DNA of 64,000 nucleotides from positions 132,620,171-132,684,170 of the forward strand of contig JAQMRL010000002.1 of the NCBI GenBank assembly GCA_035578175.1, in the 5' to 3' direction. The DNA comes from Catonia carolina (lineage: Eukaryota; Arthropoda; Insecta; Hemiptera; Achilidae). The notes beneath the pieces are model-generated. The model had not been told where the DNA came from. It made no database searches and saw nothing but the letters and a program-made list of their open reading frames with translations. This document shows positions 23,566-34,068 of this stretch, in pieces (the first letter of the stretch is position 1; each line of letters starts with the position of its first letter). Both the position numbers and the translations under genes were made by a program.

Positions 23566-24095
23566 AAAAGTTCTGTTTTTATAACATGGTCGGCCAAATG
23601 AATTACTGAAGCATTTAAGAACTGAAGACGTAGAGTTGTAAATTACACAATAGCGACCAAGACACAGCACAGAGCCAATTGACTTTCGTTAATCGTATCC
23701 TGCGTTGTCACGTAGTGATCTCGCTGTGGATGACAACCTAACAAAAACGTCAGCTGGAGTTCGGTGGAACAGAGTGTGACTTAGCAAAGGGGCAACCTCA
23801 CACCTGACCTTGGCTGTTATTGGCTAGATCTCATCTGCAGTCTTTACTTCGTTAGGCTATAGTCAGAGTTATCTCTTTTGAGAGTCATGAATTTATTTTG
23901 CAATCTCAGACCCTGTTGAGAATGAAGTGGAGGTGTCATTCGGAGGGTGGAGAGGGTAGAGGGTGGAGGTTTTCGGAAGGACTGGCATTCTGATACGGAT
24001 AATTATTATCTCTGTGAGAAGGCGGTTAAACCAGCTCACGACTCGTCTCACTCAGAAAAGATTTAAGACGTTCAAACCAGCCTGTCGGGTACTTA
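23566..24095 (-). repeat. Family E SINE-like repeat, interrupted by an insertion
   Basis: Minus-strand copy with outer blocks recognisable ('AGTTCTGTTTTTATAACATG', 'AGTCAGAGTTATCTCTTTTG', 'GTTCAAACCAGCCTGTCGG'; plus-strand reading). Between 23654 and 23862 lies about 209 bp that other copies lack, less AT-rich than its host. ATAG occurs at both junctions (23650-23653 and 23859-23862), a possible target duplication. Confidence 0.65.
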
Positions 24096-24381
24096 CTTAA
24101 AAAACACATTTCATCGCACAACAAATTCAACAGCTCATCATTTACCAATTTTTAAGTTTACTGACAAATCGAATTTGTGATAATGAATATTATTAGCCTA
24201 CCATTCTTAAGAGAACGCATAAATTGTTCGTTTTTGGAAAAATCGCATCTGATAATATTTCATAAAAATGTAGGCCTAATGTTCGAACAAACGGCCTACA
24301 TTAACTCATATAGGCCTTAAAAACTGTAAAATTATAACTATCAAGATTATAATAATTTTTCTGTTTAAACTTTCGCTACTG

Positions 24382-24421
24382 GATTTAAGTGATTGCCGTC
24401 GCCCAACTAATTTTTTTATTC
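24382..24421 (+). repeat. 39-bp direct repeat, copy 2
   Basis: See 23392-23430. The spacing between copies is about 990 bp. Confidence 0.8.
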
Positions 24422-24633
24422 TTCTCATCTGTACGAGTGAGGTGTTAAAAGTTACAGTTTTATACAGTTTGTGTAGATGATATAAATTTTATTCATAAAT
24501 TTCCCGTTAATTAAGATATCCTTAATCAACGAGGAAATACTTAAAAAAAAATTACGTGACTAAATATTTTGACCTACGCTATTATTTTGTTCAACGGATA
24601 CGAAAACGTATATATCAGATTTAACTGGTTTAC

Positions 24634-24725
24634 AACAACCGAATTATTTAGGCTCCGTGAGTAAGGCAGGCCAAGTTGAGTGTGATGCGCGTGTGACGTC
24701 AAGGGCTCAGACAATGTTGGCCAAT
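24634..24725 (+). repeat. Direct repeat unit containing a CRE, copy 1
   Basis: Block 'TTTACAACAACCGAATTATT' through 'CCGTGAGTAAGGCAGGCCAA' and 'GTGACGTCAAGGGCTCAGAC' recurs at 25256-25345 with few changes. Copy 1 has an intact TGACGTCA palindrome (24694-24701); in copy 2 this reads TGACGTTA. Confidence 0.75.
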
Positions 24726-24915
24726 CAGATTCTAGTATTTTCGCTTTATGAGAAAGCCTACATTCTAACCAATCAGATGTCTTCATTTGCGTCAATTTGA
24801 TAGGTTAATATTGTCCAATCAGAGAGGTTATGTTACTGTACGTCAGACCGATATCAACCAATCAAATAGTATCTTTCGGCGTTACGTCATTCGTGAGGAT
24901 TCTGCTTACTATTGG
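24694..24915. promoter_or_regulatory. Candidate regulatory cluster: one CRE and five regularly spaced CCAAT boxes
   Basis: TGACGTCA at 24694-24701 is the canonical cAMP-response element. CCAATCA boxes start at 24721, 24769, 24815 and 24858, with an inverted ATTGG at 24911. Starts are 48, 46, 43 and 53 bp apart. A further TACGTCAT lies at 24883-24890. NF-Y binds CCAAT, usually as CCAATCA/G, and such spacing is typical of promoters and of some transposon promoters. No downstream ORF or exon was found, so function is inference. Confidence 0.4.
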
Positions 24916-25255
24916 TCAGTACTTTTACTGGGCGTCTTTTCTAGTGAGATTTTGACATAAGGTTCACCCAATGTCAACATCTAGTTAACGGTATGGCAGA
25001 ACGTATGTGAGTACGTATCTCGAGTACCTTCTACTCGAGATTTATAATATCTAGGTTGGTAACACTTACTAAATACGTAATACCCCATTATAGAGATCTT
25101 TTGGGTACTGAAAGAAATTGAAATTGTTTTCTGTTACTTCAGAATATTTACAAGGTTTTTTTAAAATCACGAATGTTCATTCAAAAGCACAAAAAAAGAA
25201 GAAAAAAATGAGAGCGAGTCCTTTTTCCGTGTCGTTCGATTTTAGTACCGAAATT

Positions 25256-25345
25256 TTACAACAACCAAATTATTTATGGTCCGTGAGTAAGGCGGGCCAA
25301 GTTGAGTGTGATGTGCGTGTGACGTTAAGGGCTCAGACAAAAATG
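25256..25345 (+). repeat. Direct repeat unit, copy 2
   Basis: Partner of 24634-24725, about 620 bp downstream in the same orientation. It stops just before the position where copy 1 enters its CCAAT array. Confidence 0.75.
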
Positions 25346-26029
25346 ATTGCCCAAACAAATTTTTAATTAATTTAATACGATTTAAAACCAAGGAAATGTT
25401 TAGGAATATTTCAGTAAAGATTTTAAAATGTGAAATTTACAACAATACCTATGTTAGCTTGTTGGTTGACGTACATCAAGCCCATCGAACGTATTTTTGA
25501 AATGGTGACTAAAATTTTGTAATAATTTTAATATATTCTAATTTATCGCCGTAGATAACAACAAAGAAAGATTTAAAATAGAATCTGAGTATAAGAGAGA
25601 AAATAAAAATATTGATGAAGAAACAGGCCAAAACTCAAAGGATAAATGAAAGACAAAATTTAAAAGAAACACGATGAAGTTAGGTAAGATAAAGTTCACC
25701 AGATCAATTTTTAATAATAAATTCAGTAGTCAAACCATTTAATTATAGCAGTTCAAAACTTGTTTTTCAAAATTTAGTATATTACATTTTATAATTTACA
25801 CTCAATATATAAATGAAATAATCTCGTTTAGATTTATTTAAGTATAAAATTGTATTTTGTTTCGTTTATTTTTAAGGTAGTAGATATTACAATCGATACA
25901 TCGTTAAATGATCGATTTAGAACCGATTAAGTGAATCGTTTCGATTATTTTGAGAATAACATCTATACTACTCCCTCTTTTTTCAGAGTGAGTTTTTTAC
26001 GATCATCTCAATTACAAACTCTAGGGTTA
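25346..26029. other. AT-rich intergenic stretch, nothing recognised
   Basis: Contains a cluster of ATCGAT-like motifs at about 25890-25950. No coding signal. Confidence 0.5.
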
Positions 26030-26215
26030 CAGACAAATATTGAATTGGGCTCATACAGAAAGAAGAAAACAGAAATTGGAAGCTGTGGATATGCGATTTT
26101 CTATGAAGGGCTTGCACGAAGAAAGACAGAATTAGAAATCGTAATATTAGGAAAGCGTTGCATACAAGTGTATGCAACGAATGTGATAAAAATGAGAGGA
26201 ATGAGATAAAATTCC
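26030..26215 (+). pseudogene. Probable LINE RT fragment
   Basis: The forward reading gives 'KQKLEAVDMRFSMKGLHEER', followed after stops by 'ESVAYKC'. Relatives have 'xxLEAVEMRFLRRxLGIxRRDRIRNxxIRExVG'. Similarity is confined to about 45 residues and the frame is interrupted. It could also be a chance match; no other part of a LINE was seen next to it. Confidence 0.35.
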
Positions 26216-26674
26216 AACACAGGATACAGGCCTGAGAAAAATAAAGAGTTGAGAAGATACAACTTAGAAAGAAATTTATTTTAATTGCAGATTTCTTACG
26301 ACAAAACATATTGATGTCAGAAAAGTCAAGTTTGAAATAGAAAACTAATGAATACGTTAGAGAATATATGATACAGCATTTTAATGAACAACGTGTGTTA
26401 CTCTTCCTTGAATCTAATCAAGAATCTATATTGGTAGATACCAACTGTCATTGAGACGTAACCATCTTTTCTACAAAGATGTTATTCGTGTTTTAAATTG
26501 TAAAATAAAATGTCAAACAGATAAATAAGAAACTTGAATACTGCTACCGCAAAGAATAAAAATAAATCGCGATTTATGAAAAATCATTATTCTTCCGGAA
26601 TAAACCACAGACACAGTAAAATAAACAGCAGACGGAATAAACAGCCTGAAAAGTTAATTACCTAATTTGTACAC
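26216..26674. other. AT-rich intergenic stretch, nothing recognised
   Basis: No supported signal. Confidence 0.5.
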
Positions 26675-27844
26675 CTACTATCGGTTTCATAATCATAGAC
26701 ACCCGAGTTTGAACCCTTGCATCTCCAAAACTATGAGTCGGATTTTAACATATTTTACATCAAAATGTAATTCATTTTATTCTGCGTTTACCTATAACAA
26801 ACTTATATTTTTAATGTTGTTTAAAAATTGACATGCCGAGGTTGGAAGAAAAAAAGACCCGGTGTTTTTGATACCACAACAAATTTCATGCGTTTAGAGG
26901 CGTGTAACTCGATAAGTATTTGACCGAAAAGTTTTAAATTTTAACACACCATAGAAAATTATATTCTTACAAAGTGTACGAAATTTCAAAATCGTAAGTT
27001 ATTTAAATTTTGATTTATCAACAATATTCTGAACCCTTGCTATCTCGGTAACCGCTCGATCGTTCGGCACGGGCAAACTATCGTTTTATTCAGCGTAAAG
27101 AACTTAGTGCAGATATGTTAATAATACGAAATATCGATTCGCCAATGCTGTGGTAGAATTTTTAGAATTTTGAAAAATAGATTGGTAATGCGGGGGGCGC
27201 TACTATCCATTTTGCTTGAATCTGACTGTCTACCTGAATTAACAATGCAGTCTGTCAATTCAGGTAGACAGTCCGACAGGATGTCACGTACACAAACTAG
27301 CAACATGGATAGTAACACCCACCCCAAGCATTACCAATCAATTTTTCAAAATTCTAAAAATTCTACCGCAACATTGGCCAATCGATATTTCATAATATTA
27401 ACTTATCTTTACTAAGTTTTTTACGCTGAATAAAACGATAGTTTGCCCGTGCCGAACGATCGAGGGGTTACCGAGATAACAAGGGTTCAGAATATTGTTG
27501 ATAAATTAAAATTTAAATAATTTACGATTTTGAAATTTTATACACGGTGTAAGAATATAATTTTCTATGTTGTGTTAAAATTTAAACTTTTCGGTAAAAT
27601 ACTTATCGAGTTGCACGCCTCTAAACGCATGAAATTTGTTGCGGTATCAAGAAAACCGGGTCTTTTCGTCTTCCAACCTCGACATGGCAATTTTCAAACA
27701 ACATTAAAAATATAAGACTATTAAGGGTCAACGCAGAATATAATGAGCTAAATTTTTATGTAAAATATGTTAAAATCCGATTCATAGTTTTGGAGATGCA
27801 AGGGTTCAAACTCGGTAGTCTATGATTATGAAACCGATAGTAGT
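26675..27844. mobile_element. 1.17-kb foldback (long inverted repeat) element
   Basis: Left arm 26675-27240 and right arm 27257-27844 are inverted copies over nearly their whole length, with small indels and a 16-nt central loop. Matching blocks include CTACTATCGGTTTCATAATC at the outer ends, 'GGAGATGCAAGGGTTCAAAC', 'TAAACGCATGAAATTTGTTG', 'GATCGTTCGGCACGGGCAAA' and 'TGACTGTCTACCTGAATT' next to the loop. The open frames on both strands across the centre (27118-27415) are the two readings of the palindrome, not genes. No target duplication or transposase was found, so the class is undefined. Confidence 0.85.
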
Positions 27845-28489
27845 TATATCAGCTTTTAACTATAAACAGCAGATATATCAACAAACATAGACTATCCAGT
27901 AGTAAATCAAAAGGTCAAAGGAAGTCTGACTAGAATTTTTATTATTAAATCGGTTTAAAGATACAAAAATACTATTAAGTTAGAAGTGCGCGCTTTCCAA
28001 AGGTTAATTCCTATGACACTTAGAAACATTTTTTGTCAATTCCTAAAAAATATTTAATGTAATTCGGCTGCTTTTGCAAACAAACACATTTCCCTTATAC
28101 TCATTTTCTGAAAATTATATTTTTTATTATTTCATGAAAGATTTCTCAGCATTTTTAAAATGACAATAGGGAAACATAGGCATTATAACATAGGCATTAC
28201 TTTTTGTAGCAAATTTGGAGATTCTTATTTAAAGCCTAGTTTTACTCTTATAAATAAATTCCTTTGTAGTCGCCTCACAGATAGACGCTAATGAATAATA
28301 AACTAATTTTCTCTAAAATAACGGAATTACTTTGAAACGTTCACTGCAACACATTACACTTCAATATGAGTTACGCATGAAATTTTGGCTCTTCCAAATA
28401 ATCAGCAGATGCCACAGAAAATTAAAAATACGAGTATAATTAACCGAGGGCAACAAAAGAATATTTGTAGAATCTTGTTTCAATCTGAC

Positions 28490-28494
<5 letters not shown>
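27845..28494. other. AT-rich intergenic stretch, nothing recognised
   Basis: No supported signal. Confidence 0.5.

Positions 28495-28538
<44 letters not shown>
28495..28538. repeat. (AT)22 microsatellite
   Basis: Uninterrupted AT dinucleotide tract of 44 bp. The Tyr-Ile repeats seen in open frames here are readings of this tract. Confidence 0.95.
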
Positions 28539-28541
<3 letters not shown>

Positions 28542-29825
28542 GCAGAAATACGCAACAGATTGCCTTTTCTTGTTTTTCTTGAAACAACATAATCATCTTT
28601 CATCTTTCATCTTCATAATTTTTCTTTTATTCATAAGTGAATAAAAGACTACGTTTAAATGATAATAACGGAAAAAACAATTGCACTAAAAATTTACAGA
28701 CACTAGAGAAGAATCGACAACAATACCTTTAGCCTCGCACTTAGATTTACACTTGAGTAATTACTTCTAAGAGTAATAAAAAAATGCGTATTTTATTTAC
28801 ATTTAAAATGTTGATAAATTACATTACAATATAGCATAATTTCTTTTGCACGATAAAATTTTAAGTTTTGGGATTTTTAAACAAAATTTATAAGCCAGAT
28901 TTATTCCGGCTGATATTGGAGCATAATAAATATATTTAAGATAAAATTTTTATAATAAAACGAGTGAAATCTTTTGCTCTTTTTATTAGAATTTTGTCGG
29001 GTAAAATAAAACTGATAAAATTAATTTCTGATTTTCTTTATTAACGCATCAGATCCAGTATATGTTTTATACAAAATTCCAAAACATAGTACTAATAGAA
29101 TAACGTTATTGTTGCTAATTAAATTATCGATTTAAGCCAGTGAAACAATAAAGGATTTTGAATTTTTTTATATATTTTTGTAGGATACAAAGTAGGATGT
29201 GATTTAATCGAGTGATCCAATTTCCAAGTAGTCTTGTTGGTTTTTTTATGTACATAAAATTGAATATAAAATCCAAAACAAGCAGAATTTCAGTTCGGTG
29301 GAGGAGGGATTTGTATGACAGACAGAGCTTTGACAGGAGAACAAACTCCTCTCAATCATGTACACTCTATCTGTGACCGTTTGCCGTACGTGTACCATAT
29401 GGCGCATACATTTTACTGTGTTTTATTCGGCCTTCATCTGCGTACAATAAAAATATGAATCAACAACTACAAAAGGTACCATGTAGGTGCGAATATAATA
29501 CACACGTGTTCGTTTACATACATTGTTAATATACCAGGAAGTATTTTTATAAGTGCAGTCAATAATATTTTACAATACAATGACGCAGCTTTTTTAAATA
29601 AAATTAATAAATTTTATTGGTCATGTACATGACATGTCAGCAATGAAATATGAAGTGGGTTACTCCATGGAATGAAAAATAAATTTCTTGTATTTACCAA
29701 AAGGAACCAAAAAGTCTATGGAGAAATATTCGTCAAAAATTGTAATAGATAAACAATAAAACAAAATATACGAACGATATAAGTATGAAAAGAACTAAAG
29801 AGAAATAATATTTGGGTAGATTACA
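28539..29825. other. AT-rich intergenic stretch, no supported gene
   Basis: Nothing recognised. A less AT-rich patch at about 29280-29420 has no open frame or repeat relation I can see. Confidence 0.5.
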
Positions 29826-30640
29826 CGGTTTTTACGGACGAATTTATAGTTCTGGCATAAGATGTAACAACAGCTGAAAAAAGATTACCATATTGAAAGA
29901 AATGGCTGAGAGAACAGGTCCACAAATTTCTTTAAAAAAGACGGAATTTATAAAAAATGCACCTATACACTACAGCAGACGGTATGGTAAAGTTAAGAGA
30001 GATAATAGTTTCAAGTACCTTGGATATGTAATACAGCCCAATGGGTTAGATAAAGAAGCCAATAAAATTAGGATCACAAAACTTTTAAAACGTTTGAGAG
30101 ATGACTAAAAACACGAACAACAAGAAGCGGTACGTTTTAAGGATGGGGAAACTGAGGCATTACACAATGATGGTTAAACTCAGTAACTTTATACAGTTGA
30201 AAGCGCAGCCGGAGATCAAGGAGAAATGAATAAATTGGGAAATGTTGGAAGGACTGAGAAGGATACAGAAAAATGGAGGCTTGGAAAATATTATGACCTT
30301 CACCAGTATAGTGAGACTATCAGATGTAATAAAAATACGCAGACTTACATTTTATGGACATGTCATGAGAATGGATGTGAATAGACAGATCAGAAAAATG
30401 TTTATGCAAAGAGTAAAAACACAACTACAAAATGATTAAGGGAAGTTAGGGAGGATCTGGAGGAATAAGATAGAGGCGCATGAAATCATGGATACAAATG
30501 TACATTCCAACAGAAAGTAACAAAGCTTGAAGGGTTCCAGAGGACGAGAACGCAGGCAAAATGGTCCCAGGAAAAGCGAGATCACACACAAGGAATGAGG
30601 GAGTACTGGAAAATAAAAATCTTTATCATTGTCCTAAATT
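29826..30640 (+). pseudogene. LINE remnant with RT active-site box through C-terminus, most continuous in the window
   Basis: The order is as follows. An 'FTDEFIVLA' block (29831-29857) sits where relatives have YADDxxxLA, so the second catalytic aspartate is replaced by Glu. Then 'LKEMAERTGPQISLKKTEFI', 'FKYLGYVIQPNGLDKEANKI' (29893-30108, open), 'KIRRLTFYGHVMRMDVNRQI' (30242-30439, open), 'LREVREDLEE', and a tail matching 'FRRKVxKLxGFQ' and 'KWSQEKRDHTQGMREYW'. Every block is expected for the RT palm, thumb and C-terminal region of a common insect LINE group. Frameshifts near 29860 and 30110-30240 and stops after 30439 disable it. The endonuclease and first RT half are missing. Confidence 0.8.
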
Positions 30641-31042
30641 GACTAGTGTTGAATACAAAGAAAACATATATATGTATGTAACGGGAAAGAGGAAGTTATT
30701 TTTAAACATCACAATCATAGGTTTTTTAAAAAACAATTAAAGGGTGAGTACGTTTAATGATAATTTTCACTTTAAACAATTGTAATGGATTTCTGCGTAC
30801 TCAATAGAGTGCTCCACATTCAGTTTATAACATACACAAACTTATCTCAAAGTTCATTAAAAATCCCAACGATTAGCGGTTCCCAACAAAAAAATGTTTT
30901 GATTTTGAATGAAAATCATATGTCTGTAATCTTTATTTTTACACACCTAAATTTGATGTCAAATTAAAGATTAAGTGTTAATTTGTAACACTCTATGAAG
31001 TGTCTAAACCGTTTTTAGATATTCCCTCATGAAGCTCGATTT
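30641..31042. other. AT-rich spacer, nothing recognised
   Basis: No supported signal; the open frame at 30785-30967 has no family features. Confidence 0.5.
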
Positions 31043-31187
31043 TGGTTTATTTCAAGTCGCATTAACATCTCGGTTGTTAGCAACTACGGTAGGTTTTAAC
31101 TTGCGACAATTTTCAGACTCTAGCCGGGAATCGTACCTGGGACCTCCGCGTTGAAGACTAGCGCTCTACCTTTACGCTACGGAGGTG
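31043..31187 (-). repeat. tRNA-derived SINE, family B
   Basis: On the minus strand the order is 'CACCTCCGTAGCGTAAAGG' (head), a box B-equivalent GGTACGATTCCC (mutated), the body from 'GAGTCTGAAAATTGTC', and the tail 'GTAGTTGCTAACAACCGAG' then 'TTAATGCGACTTGAAATAAA'. The tail is clearly the same as in 3787-3965. Confidence 0.75.
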
Positions 31188-31639
31188 TTTTCAATATTCA
31201 ACTTAATTTTTTAAATTTTGTAAATAACTGATTATACAAAAAACGTATACGAAAACTGATTTATTTATTTATTATAGGAAAAAATATTAAAAATTAACAA
31301 AAACTATTAACATATTAGGAATTAAAATAAAACAAATTATATGAAATTTTTTTTAGACATTATAGTATGTTTAATAACAAGCACTTTGGTAAAACAAATA
31401 TGAGTAACTACTATCATAGAAGCTATAACTTTTTTTAAATTTCACGACACATAAAATTGTAATTTACAGGAAGCGTTGAATGAAGTTTTAAGTGGCATTT
31501 AGGTTACCGTGGTAACACTTTAATTATTAATTTAAAAAAAATGTTTCCAGATGTTATAAGAACAAAGTAATTTTACCGTATTATTCAGATTGATTTGAAC
31601 TACGTACTTAAAAAAAAAATTTGGACTTTCGAAGGTAGA

Positions 31640-31651
31640 CCCCCCCCCCCC
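31640..31651 (+). repeat. Poly(C) run of 12
   Basis: Twelve consecutive C in an otherwise AT-rich context. Confidence 0.95.
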
Positions 31652-31827
31652 GAATAGGCTACATTCCGAAGACTTTAATCATACTGAGAAAGTCTGCTGC
31701 TGTACGTCCAGATTACATTAGCTATTCGTGAAAAATATTTTCCTTAAAATAACCCTATTCTGATCATATCGTAGAACTGCTATTTACATTCAAGGTAGAA
31801 TGGAACTAAATTTATTTAAGCTATTTT

Positions 31828-31905
31828 AATTAGCTCTGTGATGCAGTAGAATCATATTGAAGTTTCCTTAAGATGGCTAGGTTCGAATTCCAGACTAGTG
31901 ACCAA
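31828..31905 (+). repeat. Possible tRNA-like SINE head fragment
   Basis: 'TTAGCTCTGTGATGCAGTAG' resembles a box A region and 'GGTTCGAATTCC' a box B with one change, about 55 bp apart. No body or tail of families A-D follows. Confidence 0.35.
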
Positions 31906-32934
31906 GTTTATTTTAACGAAAGATATATTTGATAAAGTAAATAATTTAACTTATTGCACAAAATAAGAATTTATATGGAACAGTGTAAATCGATATACAG
32001 TGTGTTTGTTATTCGTCTAGAAAGGACAACGAACAATGGACTGGTAGAAAAGATATGGCACGAGGCTTATCGCTCTAATGCTGGTCACTTTACGTAGGTT
32101 TTTTCATCCCTTAGACACTAAACAGAATAAATAGCAGAGAAACAAATAGACAGACCATTCGTTTTCTATCTAAGTGAGTGGGCGAGGGAGGCAGAGTAGG
32201 AATGACAGAGGAAAGGTAAAGAGGAAAGGTGTGTGTAGCTGTGCGTGTTACTTGTGTGTGTCAGTTGGTGCCGTGGCCGGGAGTGTTTCCTGATCACTGG
32301 ATCGGAAAACGCCGTCGTTCGATTTTTGGTCTCAGGTCTTCTTCATCCTTTCCGTTGTCGATTCGTTTTTCTCCTTATTTATTTAAAGGGACTATTATTT
32401 TTTGATGTAAAGCAATTTTTGTTCTTTTTTTCTTCTTCTGCTTCTTATTTTTTCTTTAGGTATACGTACGTATTATTATTTTGTAAAGCGCCAAGCCTCT
32501 TTTATATACTGTAATGCGTCTACCACCTTACTTTCAATTCTCTCGTCCGTCTCAAATATCCTTCTTTAATAACAGTGAGGAAAAATATTTAAAGCGATAA
32601 AATATTTTTCTCTCAGGAATCAATCGATAGCAATGACAATAGGAGCTCATGTAGGCGATTAAATCACACAGCCCTTTGCGTTTCCTGTCTGTGTATCTCT
32701 CCATCGGAGACTACAGACAGATAAACGATAAAACTTTAATGCCACCGACTAAAATAAACCCGGTTAGAAAATAATAATTGACGGAAGTTACGATACCTTT
32801 CATCAAAAGGTCTTCACATGTTATTAGTTGTCTCTCACATCAGATACATCGAAACTTTTAAAGTGCTTTTAAACATTAATTACGCAACTGATTTATAACA
32901 AAAATATATTGTTTAAAGTCTTCTTCTTCTTCCA
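31906..32934. other. Intergenic; contains a less AT-rich, G-rich block at 32150-32360
   Basis: The block 32150-32360 is visibly G-rich with a TCAGTT initiator-like motif at 32258-32263, followed by T-rich sequence. The open frame at 32245-32514 ends in a low-complexity Phe/Ser/Leu string and is not a credible protein. It is a possible 5' exon or promoter region, unproven. Confidence 0.35.
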
Positions 32935-33125
32935 AAGAAGATTAGACCGCTCTTGTTCCGAACTCACACACTATTATCATCTATTTCTATCTTTTTCCTG
33001 GGTCTACCGACACCTTTTTACCATCTGGAGCATACCAGTGCGCCTGCTTAGATATCCTGCGATCTCACATCCTTTCTATTTCTAGTCTTTAGCGATAATC
33101 CTTTATCTTTTAGTTCAAGTTGTAA
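32935..33125 (-). pseudogene. Short LINE ORF C-terminal fragment
   Basis: The minus strand reads 'LELKDKGLSLKTRNRK', then 'VWYAPDGKKVSVDPGKR' in one frame and 'GVGRPRKKIEID' in another. This resembles the 'LRWYGHVxRR...GRPRKRW' tail of insect LINE ORFs after frame correction. Similarity is short and frame-broken. Confidence 0.4.
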
Positions 33126-33437
33126 ATACCCAATTCTGAACTTATTGTTTAAAGTCCTACAATTTTTTTTTGAAATAAAATACCTACATGCCTTAGATTA
33201 TTAACCAGACACATTTAATACTGCAGTAGAATATCATTTATTAAATTGGTTTATTTGGATGTAGTTTTTTGAAAACAGCATGTCTGTATTTTTTTATGAA
33301 TAAATTACTCTGGTTAACACATTTAATTGGCTAGAGAAAAATATAATTATTTTTATTACTCGTAATGAGAAATTACAACGGCTTCCTCCTTTAACTACTA
33401 GTTAAACTCAGTAGGCCAGTGATGTCTTCCAATATTT
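33126..33437. other. AT-rich spacer, nothing recognised
   Basis: No supported signal. Confidence 0.5.
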
Positions 33438-33662
33438 GTTGAAATAAATAAGTGATGCTTCTGACGCCATAAAAACTCGCATAGATACGAATCCAGCATA
33501 CCCGGCTTGCCCCACATTCGTTAAAAGGCAGCGCATCAGGCGGTGAAGGATGAAATGATTTTTTTGTAACGTATAAAAATATGCCGTGCTTGAATGGGAT
33601 TTGAACCCAAGACCGCATGATGAGAGGCGAGCACGTTACCAACTACGCTAATGCGGCCGGCT
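33438..33662 (-). repeat. tRNA-derived SINE, family A variant with a different body
   Basis: The minus-strand head is near identical to family A ('GCCGGCCGCATTAGCGTAG', box B GGTTCAAATCCC, 'GGCATATTTTTATACGTTAC', 'AAAATCATTTCATCCT'). After this the middle differs from the 9684 and 23004 copies, while the last bases ('GCGTCAGAAGCATCACTTAT', 'TTATTTCAAC') loosely resemble the family tail. Two mutations fall in box A and one in box B. It is either a subfamily or a chimera. Confidence 0.75.
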
Positions 33663-33915
33663 AACAATAAAAAAATGCCAGTAAAATAATTTAAATGAAA
33701 ATTCCATATGATTTTAAAAATTGGAAAACAAAGATTTATATTATATTTTGTAAGAATGATTTAAAGGGGAATTTTACTTTCGAAACGGGATTTTTTATTC
33801 TGAAAAGTTACCACCATTCAGAGACATACTATCATACTATTTTGGATGAACTGTATATTCCTTTTTTGGTCTCTGACAAATAAAGATTTATTCGTTATCA
33901 CTATTTATTTGTTAT

Positions 33916-34068
33916 CACTGGTGTAGTGGTCAACGCCTTTGGCTTCTGTGCCTGGGTGCCGAGTTCGATTCCCGGTCAGGTCTGGCATTTTTGCATCTGT
34001 ATATTACCTCTTATCATTACCTACGCTCAAACCAAGGCTTGTGTAGGCATCATGATTAGAAAAAAGAA
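33916..34068 (+). repeat. tRNA-derived SINE, family C
   Basis: Head CACTGGTGTAGTGGTCAACG with box A-like sequence, box B AGTTCGATTCCC, the linker 'GGTCAGGTCTGGCATTTTTG', the body ending 'AACCAAGGCTTGTGTAGG', then an A-rich end. The overlapping open frame 33926-34135 is a reading of this SINE. Relatives lie at 39740 and 41663. Confidence 0.8.

Noticed and set aside
27118..27415. Two similar open frames on opposite strands
   Set aside because: They are the two readings across the centre of the 26675-27844 palindrome; no protein family resemblance.
28361..28603. Open frames with Tyr-Ile repeats on both strands
   Set aside because: They are translations of the (AT)22 microsatellite.
32245..32514. 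89-codon open frame starting in a G-rich block
   Set aside because: Second half is low-complexity Phe/Ser/Leu from T-rich DNA; no family features.
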